From: CAZVUW01 sp964629825
Lineage (GTDB): Bacteria > Actinomycetota > Nitriliruptoria > Euzebyales > Egibacteraceae
NCBI GenBank assembly: GCA_964629825.1
Contig: CAZVUW010000006.1
Location: 1-60,448, forward strand
Direction: 5' to 3'
Length of the DNA stretch: 60,448 bases
A model generated the notes under the pieces. That model was not told the DNA's origin. It did not search any database and saw only the letters and a list, made by a program, of their open reading frames with translations. How positions within the stretch are numbered: position 1 is the stretch's first letter; each line of letters begins with the position of its first letter. The position numbers were made by a program, and so were the translations under genes. This document shows positions 17,630 to 26,359 of the stretch, one piece after another.

Positions 17630-20212
17630 GTGATCACTCTTGTGAATGCGCTGTCGGCTGTCGTGCGTCGGGCCCCGGCCGGCGTGGTGGTAGCAGCGCT
17701 CCTTCTCACCGGTCTTCTCGGTGGCCTGGCCACGCAGGTGGAGATGGCGGCCGGGAACGATGGGTTCGCTCCGGACAACGAGGAGCTGCTCGCGGCCGAG
17801 ACCCTGAACGAGCGCTTCGGCGAGACCGGCCAGTCCGTCATGCAGGTGCTGCTGTCCACGGACGGGGACCTGGTCACCGCGGAGGGCGTCCAGGCGGTGG
17901 CGTCGGTGCGTGAGGCGCTGCTGTCGAGCCCGGTTGCCGACGACCTGTCCGAGCAGCCCAACCGCCCGGCGGTCGTGTCCTTCATCGACCCGCTCTTCCT
18001 GGCGGCCGAGCAGCAGGGGATCGACGTCGCCACGCTCGACGACCAGCAGGTCAAGGAGCTGTACAGCGCCGCGCTGGAGCAGATGCCCGCTCAGGAAGCG
18101 GGCTTCATCGCCGCCCTCCAGCCGGATGACACCGCGCCCACCGAGGCTGACGCCGCCCTGATGTTGGTGTTCGTCGACACCAGCTCGGTGATGGGTGAGG
18201 GCGACGAGGCGTTCGACCAGCAGATCGCCTTGGAGGCGGACATCGCCGAGGTGGTCGCGCAGGCACCTCTGCCGGAGGGGGTCACCGCCGAGGCGTTCAG
18301 CTTCGCCCTGCTGTTCTCCGACATGGACGAGTTCTCCGCCGAGGTCGGCCGCCTGTTCGGGATGGCGTTCGGGATCATCGTCCTGATCCTGCTGTTCGTG
18401 TACTGGGTCAAGCCCGGCTACGGGACCAAGGTGATCCCGGGCATCCGCCGCACGGTCGCCGACATGCTGCTCACGATGGCGACGATCCTGATGGCCATCG
18501 GCTGGATGCAGGGCTTCGCCTACCTGCTCGGTCCCGAGGGGCTGGGCGTCATGGGTCGCCTGAACCAGATCACCCAGGTCGTGCCGGTCCTGCTGATCGG
18601 GCTCGGCGTGGACTACGCGATCCACCTCACCAGCCGCTACCGCGAGGAGGTCGGCACCGGCTCAGACCCCACCGATGGCATGAGTCGCGCGGTCCACACG
18701 GTCGGCGTCGCCCTGGTGCTGGCCACCATCACCACGGTGGTCGGGTTCCTTACCAACGTGGTCAACCCGGTCCCGGCCCTGCGCGACTTCGGGATCCTGG
18801 CAGCGATCGGAATCACCGCCTCGTTCATCCTGATGCTGACCTTCGTGCCCGCGGTGCGGCTGCTGCTCGACCGCCGAGCCGAGCAGCAGGGCCGCCTGCC
18901 GCGCGCCGCCCTGAACCAGACCGGCGAGCGGCTCCTGCCCGGGATCATGGCGCGCACGGCCGTGCTGGCCGAGCGCTTCCCGATCCCCACGCTGCTCGTG
19001 ACCGTGGTCCTCGGCGGGGCGCTCGGCGCCTGGGGGCTGGCCAGCCTCGAGACCCGCTTCAGCTCCACCGACTTCCTGCCCGACGACTCGCCGATCGTCG
19101 CCACCTACGAGACGATCGTCGATCGCTTCGACGGCGGCTTCGGCGAGCAGACCGACGTGCTGCTGACCGGCGACGTCGCCACCGTCGAGGCGCACAACGC
19201 CATGGTCGCGGCGACCGCCGATCTCACCGAGATCGAGGACGTCTCCACGTTCGAGGGGCAGGCAGCGGCCGAGTCGCCCGTGAGCGTGCTGGCGCAGCTG
19301 GTCATGCCGGGACCCGAGGGTCAGCCCGCCGTGCCCGAGCTCGCCCAACAGGCCGCCGCCGCCGGGCTCCAGGAGGACCTGACGTTCGCTGCGGACGGCG
19401 ATGTTCCCGCGGTCTACGCCGCGCTGCTGGAGGCCGCCCCCGATCAGGCGCGCCGCGTCCTGTCGGAGAACGGCGGCGAGATCGACATGGCCCGCTTCTC
19501 GATCCAGACCACCGCCGGCGAGGCCGGTGCGGGACCCCTGGCCGAGCACCTCGACGAGGCGTTCGCAGAGGTCGAGGAGGCGGGCGTCGACGCGATCGCC
19601 ACCTCCAACCCGATCATCAACCACGTGATCATCACGGCCCTGCAGGACTCGCAGGTGTCCTCGCTGGTGACCACCCTGATCGCCGCGATGCTGCTGCTGG
19701 TCATCACCTTCGCCATCCAGGCCCGCCGCCCGTTCCTGGGGGTCATCACGATCGGCCCGGTGGCGCTGGTGGTGCTGTGGACGTTCGGGCTGATGGCCCT
19801 GACCGACATCCCGTTCGGCCCGGTCACGGCCACGATCGCCGCCCTGGCGATCGGCATCGGCGTGCCGTACACGATCCACGTCACCCACCGCTATTCGGAG
19901 GACCGGATCCGCTACACCGATCCCGCCGAGGCGATCCGCTCCACCGTCCGTCACACCGGCGGGGCGCTGGCCGGGTCAGCGTTCACGACCGTGGCCGGCT
20001 TCGGGATCCTGATCACTTCGTCGCTGACGCCGTTCCGCCAGTTCGGCATGGTGACCGCCTACGCGATCGGGTTCGCGGTCGTCGCCGCCACGATCGTCCT
20101 GCCGAGCATGCTCGCCCTGTGGGACTCCTGGCACCGGCGGCGCGGGACCGCGGCGGTCGAGGTGCTGCCGCCGGGCGCCGAGGCGACCGAGCCTGCCCCC
20201 GCCGAGGTCTGA
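17630..20212 (+). CDS. MMPL/RND-family membrane transporter
   Basis: An 860-residue MMPL-type exporter. An initial helix is followed by an extracytoplasmic domain (about 40-240), a block of helices with GLGVDYAIHLTSRYREE, then a second helix, second extracytoplasmic domain and second block with IAALAIGIGVPYTIHVTHRYSED. The twofold layout matches hydrophobe exporters and MmpL-like proteins. The GTG at 17630 is preferred because GGAG lies 6 bases upstream and the first helix follows; a TTG 93 bases earlier would add a non-conserved leader. The gene converges on an OmpR-type regulator across a shared terminator. The cargo is probably a lipid or hydrophobic compound, inferred from the family. Confidence 0.88.
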   Translation: MITLVNALSAVVRRAPAGVVVAALLLTGLLGGLATQVEMAAGNDGFAPDNEELLAAETLNERFGETGQSVMQVLLSTDGDLVTAEGVQAVASVREALLSSPVADDLSEQPNRPAVVSFIDPLFLAAEQQGIDVATLDDQQVKELYSAALEQMPAQEAGFIAALQPDDTAPTEADAALMLVFVDTSSVMGEGDEAFDQQIALEADIAEVVAQAPLPEGVTAEAFSFALLFSDMDEFSAEVGRLFGMAFGIIVLILLFVYWVKPGYGTKVIPGIRRTVADMLLTMATILMAIGWMQGFAYLLGPEGLGVMGRLNQITQVVPVLLIGLGVDYAIHLTSRYREEVGTGSDPTDGMSRAVHTVGVALVLATITTVVGFLTNVVNPVPALRDFGILAAIGITASFILMLTFVPAVRLLLDRRAEQQGRLPRAALNQTGERLLPGIMARTAVLAERFPIPTLLVTVVLGGALGAWGLASLETRFSSTDFLPDDSPIVATYETIVDRFDGGFGEQTDVLLTGDVATVEAHNAMVAATADLTEIEDVSTFEGQAAAESPVSVLAQLVMPGPEGQPAVPELAQQAAAAGLQEDLTFAADGDVPAVYAALLEAAPDQARRVLSENGGEIDMARFSIQTTAGEAGAGPLAEHLDEAFAEVEEAGVDAIATSNPIINHVIITALQDSQVSSLVTTLIAAMLLLVITFAIQARRPFLGVITIGPVALVVLWTFGLMALTDIPFGPVTATIAALAIGIGVPYTIHVTHRYSEDRIRYTDPAEAIRSTVRHTGGALAGSAFTTVAGFGILITSSLTPFRQFGMVTAYAIGFAVVAATIVLPSMLALWDSWHRRRGTAAVEVLPPGAEATEPAPAEV

Positions 20213-20231
20213 CCCGGGCACTGGGCCCGGG
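20213..20231. terminator. Bidirectional terminator between MMPL and response-regulator genes
   Basis: CCCGGGC and GCCCGGG form a 7-bp stem with a 5-nt loop that exactly fills the 20-bp gap between the two convergent stop codons. Confidence 0.7.
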
Positions 20232-20232
20232 T

Positions 20233-20892
20233 TCAGGCCTCGAACCGGTAGCCCATGCCGCGGACGGTCTTGATGCGCTCGCTGCCGACCTTGCGGCGCA
20301 GGTAGCCGACGTAGACGTCGACCACGTTGGAGCCGGGGTCGTAGTCGTAGCCCCACACGTGGCTCAGCAGCTGCTCGCGGCTGAGGACCTGATCGGGGTG
20401 GTTGAGGAAGGTCTCGAGCAGCGTGAACTCGCGTGCGGTCAGTTCGACCTCGCGCCCGTCGACGTTGGCCCGGCGAGTTCGCAGGTCGAGGGTGACCTCG
20501 CCGGCTCTAAGCACCGGCTCGCTGACGGCGCGGTCGCTGCGCAGGCGGGCGCGCACGCGCGCCAGCAGCTCCTCGAAGATGAACGGCTTGGTGACGTAGT
20601 CGTCGGCGCCGCCCTCCAGGCCGGCGACCGTGTCGGCGACCCCGTCGCGCGCCGTGAGGATGATCACGGGCGTGCGATCCCCGCTGGCGCGCAGCTCGTG
20701 CAGGACGGTCAGCCCGTCCTTGCGCGGCAGGCCGAGATCCAGAAGCAGCAGGTCGAACTCGCCGCTGCGGGCGCGCACCAGCGCCTCGACCCCGTCCTCG
20801 GCGACGGTCGGGGTGTAGCCGTTGGCGCGCAGCCCCTTGGAGAGGAACGAGGCGATGCGCGGTTCGTCCTCGGCGATCAGGATGCGGGCCAA
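20233..20892 (-). CDS. OmpR-family response regulator
   Basis: A 219-residue DNA-binding regulator. The receiver domain (1-115) has the acidic pair in AEDEP, phospho-acceptor D52 in LLLLDLGLP, Thr in IILTARD, and Lys in YVTKPF. The winged-helix domain (about 128-218) contains VELTAREFTLLETFLNHPDQVLSREQLL and the DVYVGYLRRKVG wing. The start is TTG at 20892, supported by GGGGGAG about 6 bases upstream. It overlaps the end of the kinase gene by 16 bases, so the two are translated in a coupled way and form one two-component system. Confidence 0.94.
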   Translation of the reverse strand: MARILIAEDEPRIASFLSKGLRANGYTPTVAEDGVEALVRARSGEFDLLLLDLGLPRKDGLTVLHELRASGDRTPVIILTARDGVADTVAGLEGGADDYVTKPFIFEELLARVRARLRSDRAVSEPVLRAGEVTLDLRTRRANVDGREVELTAREFTLLETFLNHPDQVLSREQLLSHVWGYDYDPGSNVVDVYVGYLRRKVGSERIKTVRGMGYRFEA

Positions 20893-22394
20893 GCTGTCTC
20901 CCCCCTTGGCGGATCGGTCGGCAGGACCACGGTGAAGCGGGCTCCCGCCCCCGGTCGGCTGTCCAGCTCCACCCGACCCGAATGAGCCTCGGCGATGGCC
21001 CGGACGATGGCCAGCCCCAGGCCGGCCCCGTCGGAGCGCCGTCGTCCACCCCGGCCGCGCGTGAACCGGTCGAAGATGCGCTCATGCTCATCCTCTGGGA
21101 TGCCCGGGCCGGTGTCGCGGACCCACAGGCGGACCTCCCCGTCCGCCAGCGAGCTGCCGAGCCCGATCTCGGCCCCCTCCCCGGTGTGCTGGGTCGCGTT
21201 CTGGGCGAGCTGCATCAGGACCTGTGTCAGCCTCTGGCGGTCGCCGACGATCCTGCCGCGCCCGCTGCCATCCAGCCGCCAATCGCGCGGGGCCAGGGCG
21301 CGGGCCTTTGCGACGACGTCCTCGGTGAAGCGCTCGAGGTCGATGGTCTGCAGCGTCAGGAAGTCCGGCTGCTGCGCCTTGGCGAGCAGGAGCATGTCCT
21401 CGACCATCCGGCTCATGCGGTCCAGCTCGTCGAGGACCAGGGCGATGGTGCGGCGGCGCTCCTCGGGATCGTCCTCCAGCAGCTCGAGGTGGCCGCGGAC
21501 GATCGTGATCGGCGTGCGCAGCTCGTGACCGGCGTCGTCGATGAAGGCGCGCTGGCTGGAGAAGGCGGCCTCGAGCCGATCGAGCATGTCGTTGAAGGTG
21601 GCGGCGAGCTCGGCGATCTCGTCGCGCCCCTCCACCTCGATGCGGCGCTCGAGGTCGGTCTCACCGATGGCGGTGGCGGTTCGGGTGAGCTCGCGCACGG
21701 GGGCGAGAACCCGTCCCGCGACGCCCCACGCCAGCAGGGTCGCCAGGCCCAGGGCGATCAGGCCGGCCAGGGCGGCCGTTCGGATCACCTCGTCGAGAGC
21801 CGCACGCTCCAGGTCGGCGTACATGGCGACGACGAACACCGCCTCCGTGCCGCCGCGCAGGCGCAGCGGGACCGCCAGGTGCTCGAGGCGGCCGAGGTCG
21901 GACAGCACGGTGGAGTCGCGCTCCGGCTCCGAGACCGCGCGCCAGCGGCGCACCAGATCCTCGTGGCGGTCGAGCCGCAGCTCGGCGGGACCAGGGCTGC
22001 GCAGGTAGGGAGCGCCGTCGACGATCGCCAGCATCGCCTCGTTCTGGGCCGGGATGTTGCGGCTCAGGAAGACGTCGAAGATCCGTTCGACGCGGCTGCC
22101 GAACGGGCGACCGTCGGCCGGATCGATCCCACCCGCCAGCTGGCGGAGCTCGTCGACCTCCTGAACCAGCGCATCATCGATCCGCTCGGCGAGGGTCGCG
22201 AGCAGCACCTGGCGCGCGGCCACGATGGACAGGCCGAGCGCGAAGGCGACGAGCACCACGTACCAGCTGGTGATCCGCAGCCGGGCGCTGCTGCGCCGGC
22301 GGAAGGGACGCCGCGGTGGGGGGGCGTCCGAGCGCTCAGGGGCGGGTGGCGCAGCCGCGGTGCCCGCAGACGGCTGCTCCGGCGTGGTGGTCAT
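20877..22394 (-). CDS. Sensor histidine kinase (HAMP-HisKA-HATPase)
   Basis: This 505-residue kinase is the partner of the OmpR-type regulator that overlaps its 3' end. A Pro/Arg-rich cytoplasmic N-terminus (1-38) leads to helix 1 (about 42-62), an extracytoplasmic sensor (about 65-205) and helix 2 (206-226). A HAMP linker follows (PVRELTRTATAIGETDLERRIEVEG). HisKA carries H290 in FIDDAGHELRTPIT, and the ATPase domain shows an N box (QLAQNATQHTGEG) and G boxes (VRDTGPGIP, GAGLGLAIVRAIAEAHSG). The ATG at 22394 is used; one at 22421 would add nine residues and neither has a strong ribosome site. The stimulus is unknown. Confidence 0.93.
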   Translation of the reverse strand: MTTTPEQPSAGTAAAPPAPERSDAPPPRRPFRRRSSARLRITSWYVVLVAFALGLSIVAARQVLLATLAERIDDALVQEVDELRQLAGGIDPADGRPFGSRVERIFDVFLSRNIPAQNEAMLAIVDGAPYLRSPGPAELRLDRHEDLVRRWRAVSEPERDSTVLSDLGRLEHLAVPLRLRGGTEAVFVVAMYADLERAALDEVIRTAALAGLIALGLATLLAWGVAGRVLAPVRELTRTATAIGETDLERRIEVEGRDEIAELAATFNDMLDRLEAAFSSQRAFIDDAGHELRTPITIVRGHLELLEDDPEERRRTIALVLDELDRMSRMVEDMLLLAKAQQPDFLTLQTIDLERFTEDVVAKARALAPRDWRLDGSGRGRIVGDRQRLTQVLMQLAQNATQHTGEGAEIGLGSSLADGEVRLWVRDTGPGIPEDEHERIFDRFTRGRGGRRRSDGAGLGLAIVRAIAEAHSGRVELDSRPGAGARFTVVLPTDPPRGETAWPAS

Positions 22395-22470
22395 CGCCGG
22401 CAGTCTGCCCCGCGCAGGCAAGAGCGCCGTGTGAGCAAGATGAGGAGATGCTCACACGGCGCGGACGAAG

Positions 22471-22665
22471 CTAGCGCTTGTGCGGAGGAACTGAGGGCTT
22501 GTCCGGGTTCTTCGCGGGCCGGTGGCCAGCGCGGTTGGCCTTCGGGACCGGTCCGCGCGGGCGGTCGCCCTCTGGGAGCTCGCTGCCTGCGCGCAGCTCG
22601 TTGCCCTCGTCATCGGTGCTGCCGCGGCGGCTGCGTGCGAGCTCCGGCTGCTGTGGCTTGCCCAT
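22471..22665 (-). CDS. Small hydrophilic conserved-looking protein (64 aa)
   Basis: A 64-residue polar protein, rich in Pro, Arg, Lys and Glu, starting MGKPQQPELARSRRGSTDD and ending VPPHKR. It has no hydrophobic segment, cysteines or recognised domain and looks intrinsically disordered. The ATG follows GAGGAG by 6 bases, a strong site identical in context to the one before the next small gene. It resembles short actinobacterial proteins with a PELxRxxxGSTDD opening that I have seen but cannot name. It lies downstream of the 77-residue membrane protein and the PspC protein on the same strand and may be co-transcribed with them. Confidence 0.6.
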   Translation of the reverse strand: MGKPQQPELARSRRGSTDDEGNELRAGSELPEGDRPRGPVPKANRAGHRPAKNPDKPSVPPHKR

Positions 22666-22711
22666 GTCGGCTCCTCTATCGGATCGTGCCCGATTCGACC
22701 GCGAGCCGGCG

Positions 22712-22945
22712 CTAGTCCTCCGGCTCGTCGTCGGCGTGCTCGTAGGAATCCCCAGCCGCGGGCTCGGTCACACGGTCCTGCCGCATCCCGGCCAGGACCA
22801 GCAGGCCGGTGAGGATCAGAAGGCCGGGGCCCAGCACACCGGGCCGGATGATGGGCAGGTAGGAGTCGGCCAGCACCGCGACGGCCGCGATGATGAAGGC
22901 GGTGCCGGCGAGGAAGGAGAGCGGGTCGAAGGCGTGACGCTGCAT
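22712..22945 (-). CDS. Small two-helix membrane protein (77 aa)
   Basis: The ATG at 22945 follows AGGAG by 5-6 bases and begins MQRHAFDPLSFLAG. Two hydrophobic segments (about 9-27 and 34-52) are separated by a short SYLPIIRPGVLG loop, and the C-terminus is acidic (EHADDEPED). The layout recalls small accessory membrane proteins next to PspC genes. It starts 41 bp after the stop of the PspC protein on the same strand, so the two are probably one transcript. No function can be assigned. Confidence 0.6.
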   Translation of the reverse strand: MQRHAFDPLSFLAGTAFIIAAVAVLADSYLPIIRPGVLGPGLLILTGLLVLAGMRQDRVTEPAAGDSYEHADDEPED

Positions 22946-22986
22946 GTCGGCTCCTGAGGTGGAAGAAGGGTTGACGGAGCGGCCGG

Positions 22987-24204
22987 TCATCGGTCGGTGA
23001 CCCGGACGGTTCCGAACAGGTGCTGCACGTCGAGGACAACCCTGCGCCCGCCCGTCTCGGGCGGATCCAGCTGGCCGAGGTCGAGCGACGTGCCGTTGAT
23101 CGTGCTGCCGAGCACCTCGGCCTCCCCGCCTCGGAGACGGCCGTCGATGTCGAGGTTCGCCCCCTCCGGGACGATGACACGCAGCTCGCCGAGGCTCATG
23201 CGCAGCTCGACCTCGATCGGATCGCGGCCGGGCAGCTGGCTGAGGTCAACGGTCATGTTCCCGACGCCGAGCTCGTACACCGGCTCGAGCTGCGTCATGC
23301 TCGTCGGGACGTGCACGCGCTCGCCCACCCCGCCCTGGATTGGCAGGGTCGGAAACGACACCAGGAGCAGGAGCGGCAGCAGGAGCACGCCCAGCCAGAT
23401 CAGCGGGCGCGCCCGGCCGACCCATGACCCGACCAGGAGGGCGCCGCCGATGATGAGCAGGGCGCCGGCCACGTACTCGCGCGGGGCGATCGAGACGACG
23501 TTGAGCTCCTCCAGCAGCGCTGCCACGCCCGCGGCGAGCAGGAGGACCGCCAGGGTCAGGCGCGCCAGCAGCGCCGGCGGGCGCGGTTCCTTCGGCGTCG
23601 GGGGCGGCGGAGGAGGTGGCGGCGGGGTGCTGCCGCTCAGGTAAGAGCTGGTCGGGTAGGGGGCGGTCGGGCGCTCGGACACCGGCGGTGGCGGAACCGC
23701 AGCGGCGGCGGTCGCGTCAGCGGCCGGCGCAGGAGCCGTCTGCGGTCCCGGAGCCTGCGCGGCCGCTGTGCGGGCGTCGGCGGCGCGGAACAGCAGGACA
23801 CCGCCTGCGACCAGCACGAACGCCCACACCAGCTCGCCGGGCATCCCGGCGCCCGGGCTGGCGATCAGCAGGGCCACGAACACGATCGCGAGGATCTGCA
23901 GCCACGGCGGCGCCTCCTGGATCCTGCGGATCGCGTTCTCGAGCGCGCCTTCGCCCGCTGCCGCGGCCGGCTCGTCGTCGGCGGGGATGAGGACCCAGGC
24001 GATCAGGTAGAGGAGAACACCGGCTCCGCCGAGCAGCGCGGCTCCGATGAAGCCGAGCCGCACCAGCAGCGGATCGGTGTTGAGGTAGCGGGCGAGGCCG
24101 GCGGCGACACCGCCCAGCACGGCGCTGCCGCGGGCGCGGGTCAGCCGACGCTCGCCGACGGTGGTCTGCTCAGCGGAGCTGTTCTGTTCAGCGAAGTTGT
24201 CCAT
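22987..24204 (-). CDS. PspC/LiaF-like membrane protein
   Basis: A 405-residue membrane protein. The PspC domain (about 15-85) shows RLTRARGSAVLGGVAAGLARYLNTDPLLVRLGF followed by a helix and LLYLIAWVLIPADD. More helices, a Pro-rich cytoplasmic linker (about 190-215, long proline run) and further helices follow. The C-terminal beta-domain has VELRMSLGELRVIVPEGANLDIDGRLRGGEAEVLG, as in LiaF/DUF2154 proteins. LiaF-type proteins restrain envelope-stress kinases. The gene is divergent from a PspC-containing kinase and its regulator, so together they look like a LiaFSR equivalent. The ATG at 24204 is chosen by domain position; the ribosome site is weak. Confidence 0.87.
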   Translation of the reverse strand: MDNFAEQNSSAEQTTVGERRLTRARGSAVLGGVAAGLARYLNTDPLLVRLGFIGAALLGGAGVLLYLIAWVLIPADDEPAAAAGEGALENAIRRIQEAPPWLQILAIVFVALLIASPGAGMPGELVWAFVLVAGGVLLFRAADARTAAAQAPGPQTAPAPAADATAAAAVPPPPVSERPTAPYPTSSYLSGSTPPPPPPPPPTPKEPRPPALLARLTLAVLLLAAGVAALLEELNVVSIAPREYVAGALLIIGGALLVGSWVGRARPLIWLGVLLLPLLLLVSFPTLPIQGGVGERVHVPTSMTQLEPVYELGVGNMTVDLSQLPGRDPIEVELRMSLGELRVIVPEGANLDIDGRLRGGEAEVLGSTINGTSLDLGQLDPPETGGRRVVLDVQHLFGTVRVTDR

Positions 24205-24232
24205 GGCCGCGAGTGTCCAGTCCGGTCCGCGT

Positions 24233-24301
24233 ACCGACCATCGGTGGTTCCCCCGGTGTACCCCTGAGTCCGCCACCCGGGGTCAGGGCAACCCCCGGTG
24301 T
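24233..24301. promoter_or_regulatory. Divergent regulatory region with repeats between PspC/LiaF and PspC kinase genes
   Basis: The 159-bp gap contains an inverted repeat ACCGA-CCA-TCGGT (24233-24245) and two direct copies of CCCCCGGTGT starting at 24250 and 24292, 42 bp apart, which is four helical turns. This suits cooperative binding by the NarL-type regulator encoded two genes on, giving autoregulation of both arms. This is inferred from position only. Confidence 0.45.
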
Positions 24302-24363
24302 CGGCTGCCGAGCCGCGTGCGACCATTCGGTCATCCCGTCACACCATGGCACCTAGGAGGGAC

Positions 24364-25590
24364 ATGACCACGCGCGAGGCGAGCGCACCCAGCAGGGTGC
24401 TGCTGCTGCGCGACCCCTCCGATCGCCTGGTCGCGGGCGTCGCGGCCGCGCTGGCCAAGCGGCTCGGCGTCGAGCCGCTGGTCGCCCGCCTCGGGTTCGT
24501 GGTCCTGACGGCCGCGGGCGGCGTCGGCCTGCTCGTCTACGGGGCCCTGTGGGTGCTGACCCGTGAGGGCAGCGAGGCCGAGCTCGCGGCGGCGCCGCGC
24601 CGGGAGGTCACCACCGACCGGACCATCGCCGTCGGCCTGGTACTGGCGGGCCTTCTGCTTGCGCTGCGGACCTTGGGGCTGTGGGCCGGGGACACGCTGG
24701 TGACCGCGCTCGCCCTGGCCGGGACCGGCACCGTGGTGCTGTGGTCGCAGACCGGGGAGGCCCAGCGGGCCCGCCTCGGCGAGGCGGCCGCGCGCATTCC
24801 CGGGGACCCGTTCGAGGCGGTGTTCAGCGGCCGGGTGTCGCCGCTGCGCATCCTCGCCGGCGGGCTTCTGGTCGCCGTCGGGATGGCCGCCCTGCTGGCC
24901 GCGGGCGCCTCGGTCACCGCACTCGCCAGCGTTGCCGTCGCGATCGTCGTCACCGTTGGCGGGCTCAGCCTGATCCTGGGGCCGTGGATGTGGCGGCTCG
25001 CGCGCCAGCTCGCCGACGAACGCCGTCAGCGCATCCGCTCCGAGGAGCGCGCCGAGATGGCCGCGCATCTGCATGACTCCGTCCTGCAGACCCTGGCGCT
25101 GATCCAGCGCGCTGACGTGCCGCCTGAGGTGGTGTCGCTGGCGAGGGCGCAGGAGCGGGACCTCCGCAGCTGGCTGCACGGCCGGCTGCCGACCGACCAG
25201 GAGGGGCTGTCCTCAGCCTTGGCCGAGCAGGCTGCCCGGGTCGAGAACCACCACGACGTCCGTGTCGAGGTGGTCGTGGTGGGCGACGTCAGCATGGACG
25301 AGCGCGTGCGCGCGCTGGTGGCGGCCGCCGGAGAGGCGATGACCAACGCGGCCCTGCACTCCGGGGCCGCGCGCATATCGGTCTACGGTGAGGTCGAGGA
25401 CGACCGCATCACGGTCTACGTGGCCGACGAGGGGAAGGGGTTCGACGTGAACGAGATCCCGGCCGGTCGGCGCGGCATCAGCGAGTCGATCCGCGGACGG
25501 ATGCAGCGCCACGGCGGCAGCGCCGAGGTCACCTCCACGCCCGGTGAGGGCACGGAGGTCGCTCTCGAGCTGCCGAGGAGCCGCTCATGA
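24364..25590 (+). CDS. PspC-domain sensor histidine kinase (LiaS/NarX type)
   Basis: A 408-residue kinase. Residues 16-70 form a PspC domain (DPSDRLVAGVAAALAKRLGVEPLVARLGFVVL, then LLVYGALWVL). Four more helices follow (about 88-105, 110-127, 163-182, 188-207). The dimerisation helix carries MAAHLHDSVLQTL with the likely phospho-acceptor H237 beside D238, as in HisKA_3 kinases. The ATPase domain has GEAMTNAALHSGA and VADEGKGFD plus GGSAEVTSTPGEGTEV. The ATG at 24364 follows AGGAGG. It overlaps the regulator start by ATGA. It probably senses envelope stress via the PspC helices and the neighbouring LiaF-like protein. Confidence 0.9.
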   Translation: MTTREASAPSRVLLLRDPSDRLVAGVAAALAKRLGVEPLVARLGFVVLTAAGGVGLLVYGALWVLTREGSEAELAAAPRREVTTDRTIAVGLVLAGLLLALRTLGLWAGDTLVTALALAGTGTVVLWSQTGEAQRARLGEAAARIPGDPFEAVFSGRVSPLRILAGGLLVAVGMAALLAAGASVTALASVAVAIVVTVGGLSLILGPWMWRLARQLADERRQRIRSEERAEMAAHLHDSVLQTLALIQRADVPPEVVSLARAQERDLRSWLHGRLPTDQEGLSSALAEQAARVENHHDVRVEVVVVGDVSMDERVRALVAAAGEAMTNAALHSGAARISVYGEVEDDRITVYVADEGKGFDVNEIPAGRRGISESIRGRMQRHGGSAEVTSTPGEGTEVALELPRSRS

Positions 25591-26267
25591 GCGTCGACCC
25601 CGGCGCCTCCGGCGGCGCCACGAAGCTGCGTCCCCGCGTCCGCCTGTTCCTGGTCGACGACCACCGCGTCGTGCTGTCCGGGCTGCGGGCGGAGCTGTCG
25701 TCGACGTTCGACATCGTCGGTGAGGCCATGTCCGTCGATGAGGCGGTCGAGGGCATCCGCGCCACCGGCCCCGACGTGGTCCTGCTCGACGTCCACCTCC
25801 CCGGTGGCGGTGGCGAGGCGGTCCTGCAGGCGCTCGCGGGGGAGGAGGACGGGCCGCGCTTCCTTGCCCTGAGCGTGTCAGATGCCGCCGAGGACGTCCT
25901 GGCGGTCATCCGCGCGGGCGCCCGCGGCTACGTCACCAAGACCATCGCACCCGACGAGCTGGTGGCGGCGATCGAGCGCGTCGCCGAGGGCGACGCCGTG
26001 TTCTCCCCGCGGCTGGCAGGCTTCGTGCTGGACGCGTTCGCCGGCGCGGTTCCGGCGCCGTCGGACCCGGAGCTGGACCAGCTAACCCCGCGCGAGCGTG
26101 AGGTGCTGCGCCACATCGCCCGCGGCCAGAGCTACAAGCAGGTCGCGCGGCGGCTCTCGATCTCCACCAAGACGGTCGAGACACATGTGTCGGCCGTGCT
26201 GCGCAAGCTCCAGCTGTCCAGCCGCTACGAGCTCACCCGCTGGGCCACGGAGCGCCGGCTGATCTAG
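25587..26267 (+). CDS. NarL/LuxR-family response regulator
   Basis: A 226-residue regulator, overlapping the kinase stop by 4 bases. The receiver has VDDHR, phospho-acceptor D68 in VVLLDVHLPGG, and Lys in GYVTKTI. The C-terminal LuxR-type HTH reads LTPREREVLRHIARGQSYKQVARRLSISTKTVETHVS. It ends WATERRLI. It is the expected output of the PspC kinase and probably controls the divergent PspC/LiaF promoter as well as its own. A short GC-rich palindrome and a 40-bp perfect palindrome follow the stop. Confidence 0.94.
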   Translation: MSVDPGASGGATKLRPRVRLFLVDDHRVVLSGLRAELSSTFDIVGEAMSVDEAVEGIRATGPDVVLLDVHLPGGGGEAVLQALAGEEDGPRFLALSVSDAAEDVLAVIRAGARGYVTKTIAPDELVAAIERVAEGDAVFSPRLAGFVLDAFAGAVPAPSDPELDQLTPREREVLRHIARGQSYKQVARRLSISTKTVETHVSAVLRKLQLSSRYELTRWATERRLI

Positions 26268-26270
26268 GGG

Positions 26271-26286
26271 CGCCTCCTAGGAGGCG
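26271..26286. terminator. Short palindromic hairpin after the response regulator
   Basis: CGCCTCCTAGGAGGCG is a perfect 16-bp palindrome 3 bases after the stop of the regulator gene, in a convergent interval. As RNA it can form a stem with a minimal loop, so it may act as a terminator, or be part of the repeat cluster with the palindrome at 26307. Confidence 0.45.
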
Positions 26287-26306
26287 GCGCCGCAACCCGC
26301 CAGTTG

Positions 26307-26346
26307 GATGTTGTTCTTGGCGGACATGTCCGCCAAGAACAACATC
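26307..26346. repeat. 40-bp perfect palindrome (repeat family, copy 1)
   Basis: The left half GATGTTGTTCTTGGCGGACA is followed by its exact reverse complement, giving perfect twofold symmetry over 40 bp. It lies between the convergent regulator and uppP genes. Translated on either strand it reads MLFLADMSAKNNI, because it is self-complementary; I do not regard this as a gene. Related copies occur at 44541-44580 and 51234-51275. It may act as a hairpin terminator, a REP-like element or a protein-binding site. Confidence 0.9.
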
Positions 26347-26359
26347 GAGCCGTGGTCGG

